64,000 nucleotides of DNA, taken from the NCBI RefSeq assembly GCF_014648415.1, contig NZ_BMRB01000005.1:1-64000 (forward strand), given 5' to 3'. Positions 34,446 to 44,014 of this stretch are shown here, piece after piece (within the stretch, counting starts at the first letter, position 1; each line of letters begins with the position of its first letter). The stretch is from Actinokineospora fastidiosa. GTDB taxonomy: Bacteria; Actinomycetota; Actinomycetes; Mycobacteriales; Pseudonocardiaceae. A program made the position numbers and the translations under genes. Under the pieces are notes generated by a model that saw only the letters and a program-made list of their open reading frames with translations, was not told the DNA's origin and did no database searches.

Positions 34446-36494
34446 CTAGACCGAGAAGGTCTCTGCGGTGGGAGACGAGTTCTCTCGGCGCGCTACCCAC
34501 GCCTCGATCGCGGCCACCGCCTGTGCCACGGGAACGCCATTTACCTGGGTGCCGTCGCGGAAGCGGAAGGAGACTGCGCCTGCTTCCACGTCCTTGCCGC
34601 CCGCCAGCAGGAGGAACGGGACCTTCTGCAGCGTGTGGTTGCGGATCTTCTTCTGCATCCGCTCGTCCGAGGTGTCCACCTCGACGCGGAGGCCTCGGGT
34701 CTTGAGGTCCTTCGCCACGCCCATGAGGTGGTCGATGTGCTCGTCGGCCACCGGGATGCCGACCACCTGGACCGGGGCCAGCCAGGCCGGGAAGGCGCCC
34801 GCGTAGTGCTCGGTCAGCACGCCGAAGAAGCGCTCGATCGAGCCGAACAGGGCGCGGTGGATCATGACCGGGCGCTGGCGGGAGCCGTCGGCGGCGGTGT
34901 ACTCCAGTTCGAACTTCTCCGGGAGCATGAAGTCGACCTGGATCGTGGACATCTGCCAGGTGCGGCCGAGGGCGTCCTTGGCCTGGACGGAGATCTTGGG
35001 GCCGTAGAACGCCGCGCCGCCCGGGTCGGGGACCAGCTCGAGGCCGGAGCTCTCGGCGGCCTCGCGCAGCGTCTGCGTCGCCTCTGCCCACACCTCGTCG
35101 GAGCCGATGTACTTCTCCTCGTTGCGGGTCGACAGCTCCAGGTAGAAGTCCGTGAGCCCGTAGTCGCGCAGCAGGCCGAGCACGAAGGACAGCAGCGACC
35201 GCAGCTCGTCCTGCACCTGCTCGGGCGTGCAGAAGATGTGGGCGTCGTCCTGCGTCATGCCGCGCACGCGGGTCAGGCCGTGGATGACGCCGGACTTCTC
35301 GTAGCGGTACACCGAGCCGAACTCGAACATGCGCAGCGGCAGCTCCCGGTACGACCGGCCGCGCGAGCGGAAGATCAGGTCGTGGAACGGGCAGTTCATC
35401 GGCTTGAGGTAGTAGTCCTGCCCCGGCCTGCGGACGGTGCCGTCGGCGTTCAACTCGGCGTCGAGGTGCATCGCCGGGTACATGCCCTCGCGGTACCAGT
35501 CCAGGTGCCCGGAGGTCTCGAACAGCGTCCCCTTGGTGATGTGCGGGGAGTAGACGAACTCGTAGCCCTCTTCCTCGTGCCTGCTGCGCGAGTAGTCCTC
35601 CATGACCCGCCGGACGATGCCGCCCTTGGGGTGGAAGACCGCCAGGCCGGAGCCGATCTCGTCGGGGAAGCTGAACAGGTCCAGCTCGACGCCCAGCCTG
35701 CGGTGGTCGCGCCGCTCGGCCTCGGCCAGCAGCTCCAGGTGCCGGTCGAGCGCCTCCTGCGACTCCCACGCGGTGCCGTAGATGCGCTGCAGCTGCGGGT
35801 TCTTCTCGCTGCCGCGCCAGTAGGCCGCCGCGACCCGCATCAGCTTGAACGCCGGGATGTGCTTGGTGGTCGGCACGTGCGGCCCCCGGCACAGGTCGCC
35901 CCAGACGCGCTCGCCGGAGCGCGGGTCGAGGTTGTCGTAGATGGTCAGCTCGCCGCCGCCCACCTCCATGACCTCGCTGGTGTCGACGTCGCTCTTGATG
36001 TCGACCAGCTCCAGCTTGTACGGCTCGCCCGCCAGCTCCTGCTTGGCCGCGTCGACCGACTCGACGACCCGCCGGGAGAACCGCTGCGCGCCCTTGATGA
36101 TCTGCTTCATGCGCTTCTCCAGCGCCTGCAGGTCCTCCGGGGTGAACGGGCGGTCGACGTCGAAGTCGTAGTAGAAGCCGTCCTTGACCGGCGGGCCGAT
36201 GCCCAGCTTGGCCTCGGGGAACTGCTGCTGGACGGCCTGGGCGAGCACGTGCGCGCACGAGTGGCGGATGACGGCGCGGCCGTCCTCGCTGTCGGCGGCG
36301 ACCGGCTCGACGGTGGCGTCCGCGTCCGGCGTCCACGCGAGATCGCGCAGCCGCCCGTCGGCGTCGCGGACGACGACGACGGCGTCGGGTCCCTTGCCGG
36401 GCAGTCCGGCCTCGCGGACGGCGGCGCCCGCGGTAGTCCCCGCGCGCACCACCACGCTGGTGGGGACGGCGGGCACGGGCTGCGGCTGGGACAC
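34446..36494 (-). CDS. thrS: Threonine-tRNA ligase
   Basis: GTG at 36494 ([10 protein letters not shown]) with AGGAG upstream is preferred over an ATG at 36656 whose extension looks non-coding; 682 residues. Domains: N-terminal TGS-like domain ([15 protein letters not shown]), editing domain with [11 protein letters not shown], class II catalytic core with [14 protein letters not shown] (zinc-binding Cys), [14 protein letters not shown] and [13 protein letters not shown], and a C-terminal anticodon-binding domain. The position upstream of the pgsA/PIM block matches M. tuberculosis Rv2614c, with the iron locus inserted between. Confidence 0.97.
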   Translation of the reverse strand: MSQPQPVPAVPTSVVVRAGTTAGAAVREAGLPGKGPDAVVVVRDADGRLRDLAWTPDADATVEPVAADSEDGRAVIRHSCAHVLAQAVQQQFPEAKLGIGPPVKDGFYYDFDVDRPFTPEDLQALEKRMKQIIKGAQRFSRRVVESVDAAKQELAGEPYKLELVDIKSDVDTSEVMEVGGGELTIYDNLDPRSGERVWGDLCRGPHVPTTKHIPAFKLMRVAAAYWRGSEKNPQLQRIYGTAWESQEALDRHLELLAEAERRDHRRLGVELDLFSFPDEIGSGLAVFHPKGGIVRRVMEDYSRSRHEEEGYEFVYSPHITKGTLFETSGHLDWYREGMYPAMHLDAELNADGTVRRPGQDYYLKPMNCPFHDLIFRSRGRSYRELPLRMFEFGSVYRYEKSGVIHGLTRVRGMTQDDAHIFCTPEQVQDELRSLLSFVLGLLRDYGLTDFYLELSTRNEEKYIGSDEVWAEATQTLREAAESSGLELVPDPGGAAFYGPKISVQAKDALGRTWQMSTIQVDFMLPEKFELEYTAADGSRQRPVMIHRALFGSIERFFGVLTEHYAGAFPAWLAPVQVVGIPVADEHIDHLMGVAKDLKTRGLRVEVDTSDERMQKKIRNHTLQKVPFLLLAGGKDVEAGAVSFRFRDGTQVNGVPVAQAVAAIEAWVARRENSSPTAETFSV

Positions 36495-36567
36495 GACGAC
36501 TCCTGGTCGGCTCGGGTGCGCTTGACCCGTCGATGCTATCGAGGGGGTCCGGCAGCACGCGCGCCGG

Positions 36568-37185
36568 TTATCCCTGCATCTCCCGCATGCGGCGGATCTC
36601 GTCGGCCTGCTCGGCGATGACGTCGTCGGCCATCTCCTGCACCCGCACGTCCACACCGGAGACCTGCACGGCCCTGGCCATCTCGATGGCGCCCTCGTGG
36701 TGGCGGATCATCAGTTCGAGGAACAACCGGTCGAACTCGGGCCCGCGCGCCGCGGTGAGCGCGGCCAGCTCCTCGGCGGTGGCCATGCCGGGCATGTCGG
36801 CGTGGGCGTGCGCCTCGGTGGGGTTGACCGCAGGCAGGTCGTGGCCCGTCAGCCAGCGGTTCATCATGCCGATCTCGGGGCCCTGCACGTCGTGGATGCG
36901 CGAGGCCAGGCCCCTGACCCGCTCGTCGGCTGCCCGCTCGGGGGCGAGCGCGCTCATCTCCACCGCCTGCTGGTGGTGGATGATCATGTTCCGGACGTAG
37001 GAGACGTCCTCGTCGTTGGGCTCGGTGTCGGGGAGCGCGGACTCCGCTTCCTCCGCGGAGAGGGTCCGGTTGGGCTCACCCGGCAGGCCGGGCTGGACAA
37101 TCGTATGGTCAGGTGCTGGGGGCTCTTCAGAGCAGGCCGATACTCCGAACAGCGCAATGGCGACAACCGTGAGCCAAGCCCGCAC
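36568..37185 (-). CDS. DUF305 lipoprotein (ferritin-like, probable metal binding)
   Basis: GTG at 37185 with GGAGGG just upstream; 205 residues. A lipoprotein signal ([15 protein letters not shown]) is followed by an acidic spacer and a tandem DUF305 domain: [16 protein letters not shown] and [16 protein letters not shown], each with the HH and E..M ligand pattern. A His/Met stretch ([11 protein letters not shown]) lies between. Some DUF305 proteins bind copper, so a periplasmic-side copper role is plausible. It is divergent from an LVIVD-repeat protein and shares a promoter region carrying a perfect inverted repeat. Confidence 0.9.
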   Translation of the reverse strand: MRAWLTVVAIALFGVSACSEEPPAPDHTIVQPGLPGEPNRTLSAEEAESALPDTEPNDEDVSYVRNMIIHHQQAVEMSALAPERAADERVRGLASRIHDVQGPEIGMMNRWLTGHDLPAVNPTEAHAHADMPGMATAEELAALTAARGPEFDRLFLELMIRHHEGAIEMARAVQVSGVDVRVQEMADDVIAEQADEIRRMREMQG

Positions 37186-37261
37186 ATGCCCTCCCAACTG
37201 CGACGACGCCGACGACCGTACCTCCTCGGCGGCCTCGTCGGGGATAAACGTTCAACTGGTA

Positions 37262-37288
37262 AAACCACCCGAAAAGTGAGGGTGGTTT
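37262..37288. promoter_or_regulatory. Perfect inverted repeat in the DUF305 / LVIVD divergent promoter
   Basis: AAACCACCC and GGGTGGTTT are perfect 9-nt arms around a 9-nt spacer, placed between the two divergent genes and closer to the LVIVD gene (start 37344). Dimeric operator for an unknown, possibly metal-responsive, regulator; no regulator gene is adjacent. Confidence 0.5.
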
Positions 37289-37343
37289 GAATAGCTAACA
37301 ACGACGATACTTCGGGCACCCGAAACCGAGAGGGGTGTGCAGC

Positions 37344-38771
37344 GTGTCTTCATCCCGACGTGACCGGCGCCGCCGAACACCAGTTGCGATCCTGGGAACG
37401 ACCTTCGTCGCCGCCGCCACGGTGCTGGGGACGACCTCCGCGACCGCGCAGAGCGAGTTCCCCGCGCCGGACGAGACCGTCATGAGCGCGAACGTCACGC
37501 ACGTCGCCAACATTCCGGCCACCGCGCCGCTCGCGGGCTCCGCGTCGGTCGGCACGGACCTCGCCTTCACCGGCGACTACGCGATCGTCGGCAACTACCT
37601 GGGCTTCACGATCTACGACATCAAGAACCCCAAGCGGCCCGCGATCCTGAGCCAGGTCCTGTGCCCCGGCTCGCAGAACGACGTGTCCGTCACCGGCGAC
37701 CTCGTCGTGCTCTCGACCGACTCCCGCCGCAGCGACGCGTCCTGCTCGTCGACCTCCCAGAACGACGGCAGCAAGCCGTACTGGGAGGGCATCAAGGTCT
37801 TCGACATCAGCGACAAGCGCAACCCGCGCTACGTCACCGCCGTGGAGACCGCCTGCGGGTCGCACACGCACACCCTCGTGCCCGACAAGCGCGGCCGTGA
37901 CATGTACGTCTACGTGTCCTCCTACGGGCCCTCGCAGACCCTCTCCAAGTGCAAGCCGCCGCACGACTCGATCTCCATCGTGAAGATCCCGCTGCGCGAC
38001 CCGGCGTCGGCCGCGCTCGTGGCCACGCCGAACCTGTTCCCGGACGGCGGCAACCCCGGGCGTCCCGGCACGGTCCAGACCGGCTACGTCTCGGCCACCA
38101 CCGGCTGCCACGACATCACCGCGTACCCGTCGAAGAACATCGCCGCGGGCGCCTGCATGGGCGACGGCATCCTGATGGACATCTCCGACCGCGAGAAGCC
38201 GCGCGTCATCAACCGCGTCCAGGACAACGAGAACTTCGCGTTCTGGCACTCGGCGACGTTCAACAACGCGGGCACCAAGGTCCTGTTCACCGACGAGCTC
38301 GGCGGCGGCGGCGCGGCCACCTGCAACGCCGAGATCGGCCCGAACCGCGGCGCCAACGCCATCTACGACATCACCGGCCGCGGCGACAACCGCCTGATGG
38401 AGTTCCGCAGCCTCTACAAGATCGACCGGCACCAGACGTCGTCGGAGAACTGCGTGGCCCACAACGGCTCGCTGATCCCCGTCCCGGGCCGCGACATCTT
38501 CGTCCAGGCCTGGTACATGGGCGGCGTTCAGATCATCGACTTCACCGACTCCACCAACCCGAAGGAGATCGGCTACTTCGAGCGCGGCCCCGCCGCGAAC
38601 CCGGACGAGAGCGGCGGCTCCTGGTCGGCGTACTACTACAACGGCTACATCTACTCCAGCGACCTCGGCAAGGGCCTCGACGTCCTCCAGGTCAACGACC
38701 CCCGCACCAACCCCGCGCGCGGCGTCCACCTCACCGAGCTGAACGTCCAGTCCCAGCACTCCTACCGCTGA
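37344..38771 (+). CDS. Secreted LVIVD-repeat (beta-propeller-like) protein
   Basis: GTG at 37344 with GAGAGGGG ~8 nt upstream; a GTG at 37335 is an alternative. 475 residues with a signal peptide (basic RRDRRRRTP, then VAILGTTFVAAATVLG, cleavage near ATA-QS). The rest contains repeated blades of the LVIVD type, such as DYAIVGNYLGFTIYDIKNPK, WEGIKVFDISDKRNPRYV and YMGGVQIIDFTDSTNPKEIG, predicting a beta-propeller. Several Cys residues may form disulfides. I recall LVIVD proteins being found beside DUF305 genes in other actinomycetes. Function unknown. Confidence 0.85.
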   Translation: MSSSRRDRRRRTPVAILGTTFVAAATVLGTTSATAQSEFPAPDETVMSANVTHVANIPATAPLAGSASVGTDLAFTGDYAIVGNYLGFTIYDIKNPKRPAILSQVLCPGSQNDVSVTGDLVVLSTDSRRSDASCSSTSQNDGSKPYWEGIKVFDISDKRNPRYVTAVETACGSHTHTLVPDKRGRDMYVYVSSYGPSQTLSKCKPPHDSISIVKIPLRDPASAALVATPNLFPDGGNPGRPGTVQTGYVSATTGCHDITAYPSKNIAAGACMGDGILMDISDREKPRVINRVQDNENFAFWHSATFNNAGTKVLFTDELGGGGAATCNAEIGPNRGANAIYDITGRGDNRLMEFRSLYKIDRHQTSSENCVAHNGSLIPVPGRDIFVQAWYMGGVQIIDFTDSTNPKEIGYFERGPAANPDESGGSWSAYYYNGYIYSSDLGKGLDVLQVNDPRTNPARGVHLTELNVQSQHSYR

Positions 38772-38780
38772 CCCGACGCG

Positions 38781-38812
38781 CCGATGCCCCGGTCGATCGG
38801 CCGGGGCATCGG
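38781..38812. terminator. Bidirectional hairpin between convergent genes
   Basis: CCGATGCCCCGG and CCGGGGCATCGG form a perfect 12-bp stem with an 8-nt loop, lying between the LVIVD gene stop and the stop of the convergent HNH gene. Confidence 0.75.
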
Positions 38813-38819
38813 CCTGTCG

Positions 38820-39926
38820 CTACTCGGCCTCGCTCTGCTGGCCGTAGCGCTCCCGGTGGTAGGCGAGGTGCCGCACGTCTATGCCGTGTTCCTCGTCAAC
38901 GGCAAGCACTCCCTGGCTGACGCCGTTGACCCGGACGGTGAGGTCTGCGTCGATCACGAGCGCGCCCGCGTCGAAGAGCACGTGGCAGTTCGGGCACAAG
39001 CACAGGACGTTCTGCGGCACATCCGGGCCATCGTGCCCACTTCCGAGCGGCCGGATGTGCGCGCCCTCGGAGTACCCGCGATCACCGACCATCAGCCTGA
39101 CCCGACACGCTTGGCAGGTGTCGCTGTACATCGCCTTCACGTAGCGGGAGACGACTGTCGACCGCACGACCCGCTGAACAGTCGAATCACGTCGACCAGG
39201 CTTGACGGTCCCTTCCGGCGCGACAGAACTCGCCTTGTCGGCGTCGATTACGGGTGTCAGGCGGAATTGGCACACCTTGTGCCCTTTGCGCTCGACGTCC
39301 CGCCACGCGTCCACTACTCGGAAAAGCCCGAGATAGCGATAACCAGGCTCACGCATGCCATGCAAGACCCGCACCGGGATACCGGTCAGCCTGCTGGTCA
39401 GCAGCGCGGCGTTGGCGGGCGTCTTGAAGCTCTGGTCCCGGCCTGCTTCCCCTTGGCCGGCGTAGATGATCTCACCGTCGACCTCCTGGTCGGCGGGGAC
39501 GAGGATCGATTCGGCGCCTGCGGCAGCAGTCCCGCAGACGCTTTCCGTCAGCGGCAGGTGCACTCCAGCCCGCGAGGCGGCCTCCCGGCTCGCGTAGCGG
39601 GTTCCTGCGGGCTGCCCAGCGATCTCCCCGAAGCCTGCGCGCTCGTGTTCCTCGGCGGTCCGAACGTCGAAGCCGAGATCCTGCAGCACGCGAACCACGG
39701 ACGCCAGCCCGCCGGTGAAGTCCGCCGCCCGCCAGAACGTGCCCGTGGCGAACCCATGAGCGACACCGACGATCGCCTTGGAGTCGTACGCGCGCCCTTC
39801 ATGCACCAGCACGTATTTGCGCGCAGGCCCGAATCCGTAGGTCGAACGGAACTCGTCACCACCGAGCCGGTCGAATTCGGCAACCGCCCGCCGCACCGAC
39901 TCGACCGTGACCTCCCCTAAGCCCAT
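38820..39926 (-). CDS. Head-SRA-HNH modification-dependent (type IV) restriction endonuclease
   Basis: ATG at 39926 with AGGA 7 nt upstream; 368 residues. Three parts are visible. An N-terminal head (~5-90; AVAEFDRLGGDEFRSTYGFG, YDSKAIVGVAHGFATG) resembles the head of ScoMcrA. A YDG/SRA domain follows (~119-225; AGVHLPLTESVCGTAAAGAE, GEIIYAGQG, YRYLGLFRVVDAW, KVCQFRLTPV), and then a C-terminal HNH nuclease (~270-325; CQACRVRL, EGAHIRPLGSGHDGPDVPQN, CPNCHVLFDAG). SRA-HNH proteins cut DNA bearing modified cytosines. ScoMcrA also has a sulfur-binding domain for phosphorothioate DNA; I see no room for it here, so this one probably reads only base modification. No methyltransferase is adjacent, as expected for type IV. 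Confidence 0.85.
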   Translation of the reverse strand: MGLGEVTVESVRRAVAEFDRLGGDEFRSTYGFGPARKYVLVHEGRAYDSKAIVGVAHGFATGTFWRAADFTGGLASVVRVLQDLGFDVRTAEEHERAGFGEIAGQPAGTRYASREAASRAGVHLPLTESVCGTAAAGAESILVPADQEVDGEIIYAGQGEAGRDQSFKTPANAALLTSRLTGIPVRVLHGMREPGYRYLGLFRVVDAWRDVERKGHKVCQFRLTPVIDADKASSVAPEGTVKPGRRDSTVQRVVRSTVVSRYVKAMYSDTCQACRVRLMVGDRGYSEGAHIRPLGSGHDGPDVPQNVLCLCPNCHVLFDAGALVIDADLTVRVNGVSQGVLAVDEEHGIDVRHLAYHRERYGQQSEAE

Positions 39927-40092
39927 GAGCGGATCCTAGATCCACCTCAGCACCGTCGGAAGAAGCCCTGGAGCCCTGAACGATCGGATCGAAGGCAGCC
40001 CCTGATTTCGGCTTGGTTCCACATGCCGTCACCCACCCGTCGGCGGAGGTCAGGTTGTCAGCCATCAGTCGGTGAGGTAGTTGGTCGACGCC

Positions 40093-40782
40093 TCAGTGAA
40101 GGGGCCAGCGGTAGTGTTTCGACTTCACCTCACCACCGTCGAAGGTCACGACGACCCACACTTCGTGGTCGTTCGGGGGCAACGCGAACCGGTGGAACTC
40201 CTTCGTCCCGTCGGCGTCGACCTCGAGGGTGGCCCCTGGGTTGAACGGGCTGTCCCACTCCGATGAGTGGGGAACGACGTTGAACCGGGCGTTCGGTGGG
40301 AATCCCCACATGCGGATGAACATGGCGTGACAGGGCGACGCGCAGCCGTCGACGTCGTCCTCGGGCCTACCGAGCGACACTTCCACAATGGGCTCGGTGG
40401 ACTCGGTTGGGGGCTGTCTCGACGACGTGGCGAGGGTGGTCGTTGTCGTGGTCGGAGCGGGCACGGGCCGTGGTGTCGGGGTCCTGGTGGGCGTCGGCAC
40501 GGGGGAAGCGGCGCTCGTCGTCGGTTCGGCCGTGATGGTCGTGGGAGTCGGAAGCACGATCGGTCGGTCGTCCAGGGGTTCGGGGGTCACGAGGAAGCTC
40601 AAGGCCACCACCCCGAGCACCGACGCGAGTCGTGCCCGCCCCAGCACCGACTCCACTCGCGCCCGCACCAGCCGCACCTGCGACGCGTGGAAGTGGACAT
40701 CCCGTCCGGCCTGCACGTTCACCGCACTCGACTCCGCCGTGACGGTGTTGAACACAAGCCCGCTCTGACGGGCTTCGGTCAC
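40093..40782 (-). CDS. Hypothetical membrane protein with N-terminal beta motif and extracellular Pro/Thr stalk
   Basis: GTG at 40782 (VTEARQSGLVFNTV) is my best start; the frame remains open to a TTG at 40884. About 229 residues. The N-terminus, LVFNTVTAESSAVNVQAGRD then VHFH, resembles the short beta-repeat motif found in actinobacterial signalling proteins. One helix (LASVLGVVALSFLV) is followed by a long Thr/Pro/Val stalk, then a C-terminal beta-type domain with two Cys (DGCASPCHAMFIRMWGFPPN). It would therefore present this domain outside the cell. No family name can be given. Confidence 0.6.
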   Translation of the reverse strand: MTEARQSGLVFNTVTAESSAVNVQAGRDVHFHASQVRLVRARVESVLGRARLASVLGVVALSFLVTPEPLDDRPIVLPTPTTITAEPTTSAASPVPTPTRTPTPRPVPAPTTTTTTLATSSRQPPTESTEPIVEVSLGRPEDDVDGCASPCHAMFIRMWGFPPNARFNVVPHSSEWDSPFNPGATLEVDADGTKEFHRFALPPNDHEVWVVVTFDGGEVKSKHYRWPLH

Positions 40783-41229
40783 TCCATCATCCGCTGAGCG
40801 GCTCCTACCGCCGAAGACCCGGGCAACCCATCGACTCGGCCAGCGCTCCACGCGCCCTAGTGTGGACCTAGCGCACCAACCCAATCACGCTTCGTTGGGT
40901 TTCCAGTTCCGGCATAGCGGCTAGACACGAGCTGTCGGATCGGATCGACGAGCCCTCAGGTCATGCAGGGACAGCACGTCCCCTCATCATCGCCGTCACC
41001 GATGTGAGCACCCCTCAGTCAGATCGCCGCACCCGCGCATCCACCGATCGCAGTACGTCACCGTGTGCCGGTGTCTGGTAAGCCTGGTGACGGAGCTGGC
41101 GATCCGTCGGCGTCTCAGCGTGCTTGACCGTTCGACGTGCGCACCGAATGGAGAAAGCCATGACCAGGTGGCGGAAGTCGACGCTCCGATGCGGTGCCCG
41201 ACCTTTCGCCACACCTTCTCAAGGCTGAC
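40783..41229. other. 447-nt stretch without a convincing gene
   Basis: This divergent region lies between two single-pass membrane or secreted proteins. It presumably holds both promoters. Short frames on either strand have no recognisable product, and no strong repeat or hairpin is seen. Confidence 0.4.
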
Positions 41230-42165
41230 ATGACAGCCTCTTTGCGTACCCGGCATCCCGGCAGGTGGGTGTTCGGCCTGCTCTTGGTCGCGATGCTCAG
41301 CACGGTGGGGATCAGCGTCCTCTCCGCAGGGGATCGAGTCGACCCAGCGGCGCGGCCAGGGCCGTCATCAGCGACGAGGACCACCGATCGCACTCCAGCG
41401 CCGACGCTGACTCTCGCCGAGTTCCGGGCCAAGGAGAAAGCCGCCCATCGGGCGGTCCGCACGGCAGTGGAGCGGGTGCTGAAGGCGTCTTCCCTCGCCG
41501 AGGTGGACACCGCCACCGCGAACCTCTCCAAGGTGCTGGACGAGCAGTGGAACGAGATCGCGTCGTTCCACCCGTCGGATGAGGTCTGGGAGCCGACACG
41601 CCACCTCTTGGCAGCACTGCACGAGCCCCTCGCGGAATTGCGAGGCACCAAACCCTCGTCGAACGTCGCGTCAACGGATGAGTGCGGTCCGACGACGCTC
41701 CAGGAGCGGCTGTACGACGCGAAGGCGAACGTCTACCAGATCCTGCACTCCAGCGAGCCCAGGCTGCCGCTCCCCGCCAGCCCCGAACCGCCACCCGCCG
41801 GACAGAACCGCCTGCCGAACGGCCACGTGATCGAGCGCACCGGCCCGCGCGGGCCAGGCCGCCTCGACATCGACAACGGCACGGCAGACGACGTCGCCGT
41901 GTCCGTCGTGACCGGAGACCCGTCGAAGCCTCAAGTCATGGTGTACGTGCGGGCCCACTCCCAGGCGACGGTGACGGGGATATCAGGTACTTACCAGGTG
42001 TACTTCAAGTCCGGCTCCGACTGGGACGCGGACAGGCGCGGCTTCACCCAGGGCTGCGCGTTCCACAGGTTCGACCAGCCATTCGACCAGCGGTCCCACT
42101 GGCAGATCGATCTACGACGATCAGTACTCGGCAACGCCAAGACCAGCACCGTCCCGCCGTACTAG
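41230..42165 (+). CDS. Secreted or membrane-anchored hypothetical protein
   Basis: ATG at 41230 with AAGG upstream; 311 residues. A basic N-terminus and helix (WVFGLLLVAMLSTVGISVLS) form a signal or anchor. A Thr/Pro segment and a helical domain follow (LTLAEFRAKEKAAHRAV, STDECGPTTLQERLYDAK), and then a C-terminal beta domain with DIDNGTADDVAVSVVTGDP, VMVYVRAHSQATVTGISGTY and FKSGSDWD. I recall this last pattern as recurring in actinobacterial surface proteins, but I cannot name a function. Confidence 0.7.
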   Translation: MTASLRTRHPGRWVFGLLLVAMLSTVGISVLSAGDRVDPAARPGPSSATRTTDRTPAPTLTLAEFRAKEKAAHRAVRTAVERVLKASSLAEVDTATANLSKVLDEQWNEIASFHPSDEVWEPTRHLLAALHEPLAELRGTKPSSNVASTDECGPTTLQERLYDAKANVYQILHSSEPRLPLPASPEPPPAGQNRLPNGHVIERTGPRGPGRLDIDNGTADDVAVSVVTGDPSKPQVMVYVRAHSQATVTGISGTYQVYFKSGSDWDADRRGFTQGCAFHRFDQPFDQRSHWQIDLRRSVLGNAKTSTVPPY

Positions 42166-42274
42166 TGCGGCGTCACCCTGAGCGGAGACCGCTGCGTCCG
42201 CCTCGCGCCAACGATGTCCGCGGAAAGCCGGGCGCGCCCGCTGCGGAGCGACGCACCCACCGCCACCTGGATCT

Positions 42275-42605
42275 TTCCTTGGCGAAGGTCGGTTCGAGCT
42301 TCCCGTCGTCATCGAGAGCGCGGGCGATGCCGGTCCGGAACGCCTTGCTGAACTCCGTGTAGTGGACCGTGAGCGGTCGGAGGCGGGCCTTCTGCACCGC
42401 TTCCAGCAGCTCGCTGCTGTACTCGCGGGTGGAGCTGGCGTAGGCGGAGCACCGGGTGGGGGCGTACCCGCCGATCTCGGCCAGGAGCAGCTGACTCGAC
42501 GTGATCGCGGCCGAGGCAGGCGTGGCCAAGGCGTGCAGGCGTTCGGTTCGGCGGGATCGAGGTGATCACCCGCGCCAGGTCCTTCTCGGTGAGCGGCTGC
42601 TCCAT
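42275..42605 (-). pseudogene. Decayed C-terminal fragment of a sugar ABC transporter solute-binding protein
   Basis: Two minus-strand frames joined by a frameshift near 42530 read MEQPLTEKDLARVITSIPPN, then SSQLLLAEIGGYAPTRCSAY and ends VHYTEFSKAFRTGIARALDD followed by LEPTFAKE. This is the usual ending of extracellular solute-binding proteins. No start or upstream coding part remains, and the sequence past 42275 is unrelated. Assignment is by pattern only. Confidence 0.5.
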
Positions 42606-42731
42606 CGCAGGCGTCGACTCCCGACGTTCGTCCCGCCAGCCGTGCACGTGCTGTCGGAGTGTCCTGCGCCGCGCTACAGGCTCACCTCCCAGCGAAGCGG
42701 CGCTTGTATCCGTGGTCGGCGAGCGGCTCGG

Positions 42732-43661
42732 TCACCGCTCCTCGCGGGCGGACTGGTCGGACCTGATCACGGCGGCGAGCCCGAGCAGCACCGCTGCGAT
42801 GCCGACCACATGGCTCCAGTGGAACGACTCGCCCAGCAGCACGTAGGACAACAGCAGTGCCGAGACCGGCATGACCGCCATGAACCCCGACGCGGTGGCG
42901 CCCGAGGACCGCCGCATCCCGGAGAACCACAACACCGACCCGACGCCCATCGTCGCCGCCCCCCACCACAGCACCGCTAGCCAGTCCGCACCCGACGGCA
43001 CACCCCAGTCGAACGACAGCGCGTCCACCACGGCGAACGGGGCGAACAACAGGCCCGCACCGACCGCGGCCACGGCGGAGATCGCCAACGGCGTCAACCC
43101 GGCGGTCAGCTTCTTGCCCAACAGCGTGTAGGTCGCCTCACAACACACCGCGCCGAACACCAACACGCTGCCCAACCACACGTTCTCGCCCTGGCCGCCG
43201 ACCGCGCCCCCCAGATTGACCACCAGCACCCCGCACACGGCCAAGGCCAGCCCCATCGCGCTCCACCGGTTGATCCGGTCGCTCAGGAACAGCACCGCCC
43301 CGACCGCGGTCACCGCCGGGGTCATCGCCATCACCACGGCGCCGACCGCCCCCGGAGCCTGCCGCATCCCCAGGAACAACAACACGGTGAACCCGAACGT
43401 CCCCACGACCGCGATGCCCGCCAACAACCACCGGTCCCGAACGCCCAACCGCTCCCCCGGCCAGTCCGTCCTCCGCCTGACCACCAGCAACGGCACGAGC
43501 ACCACAACAGCGGTCAGCATCCGCAACCCCGACGCCAGCATCGCCGGGAACGCCTCCCCCACCAGACGACTGACCGGCGTGGCAGAGCCGAACAGAGCCA
43601 TGCCCCCTGCCATCAGGGCATACGCCACCGCGCGACTCCCGTTCGAGTTCCCCACCGCCAT
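42732..43661 (-). CDS. EamA/DMT-family transporter
   Basis: ATG at 43661 (MAVGNSNGSRAVAYALMAGG) is chosen; the open frame reaches 43754 and could add a hydrophobic lead. About 309 residues with ten helices as two EamA repeats: ALMAGGMALFGSATPVSRLV at the start of repeat 1 and WLGSVLVFGAVCCEATYTLL at the start of repeat 2. It is probably an exporter of amino acids or other metabolites. It ends in a charged tail (SDQSAREER). Confidence 0.88.
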   Translation of the reverse strand: MAVGNSNGSRAVAYALMAGGMALFGSATPVSRLVGEAFPAMLASGLRMLTAVVVLVPLLVVRRRTDWPGERLGVRDRWLLAGIAVVGTFGFTVLLFLGMRQAPGAVGAVVMAMTPAVTAVGAVLFLSDRINRWSAMGLALAVCGVLVVNLGGAVGGQGENVWLGSVLVFGAVCCEATYTLLGKKLTAGLTPLAISAVAAVGAGLLFAPFAVVDALSFDWGVPSGADWLAVLWWGAATMGVGSVLWFSGMRRSSGATASGFMAVMPVSALLLSYVLLGESFHWSHVVGIAAVLLGLAAVIRSDQSAREER

Positions 43662-44014
43662 GCCGCCGGGATACCGCGCCGCGCGGCATCCATGCATGAC
43701 CGCGGCCACCGCAGACGCGGTGGCCCACACGGCAAACGCGACGAGCACCACCAATACCGGGATCCAGCGACACCTTCATCGGCCACGTACCGACCCGGCA
43801 GCGCGACGGGCTCGGAGTCGCCAGCGCCCTGGCCGCCTTGACGGAGGCATCCCTGATCCGACGAATCGACCATCCGACCATATGACCCGCAACAACGATT
43901 CGGAGAATCGGACTAACCGCGCCGTCGCATCTCGCTCATCGCGTACCCACCAATGGGGTCAAGGTCGCGGTTTGCACTTGCGATAGAACGGCTGGTTGGG
44001 TCCCCTCATGGGTC
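43662..44014. other. 353-nt stretch with no convincing gene
   Basis: This lies between the divergent EamA and AGCS genes. One plus-strand frame (DTFIGHVPTRQRDGLGVASA, 43760-43880) looks protein-like but lacks a start and a recognisable family, so it may be a remnant. Promoters for both neighbours should lie here. Confidence 0.35.

Noticed and set aside
36495-36567. T-box or other leader before thrS
   Set aside because: Only 73 nt separate thrS from the next gene end and no T-box core or specifier structure is seen.
34248-36620. A 790-codon plus-strand frame opposite thrS
   Set aside because: Antisense shadow; the product has no domain and thrS on the other strand is unmistakable.
39856-40065. 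A 69-codon minus-strand frame upstream of the SRA-HNH gene
   Set aside because: It overlaps the nuclease start in another frame and has no recognisable product.
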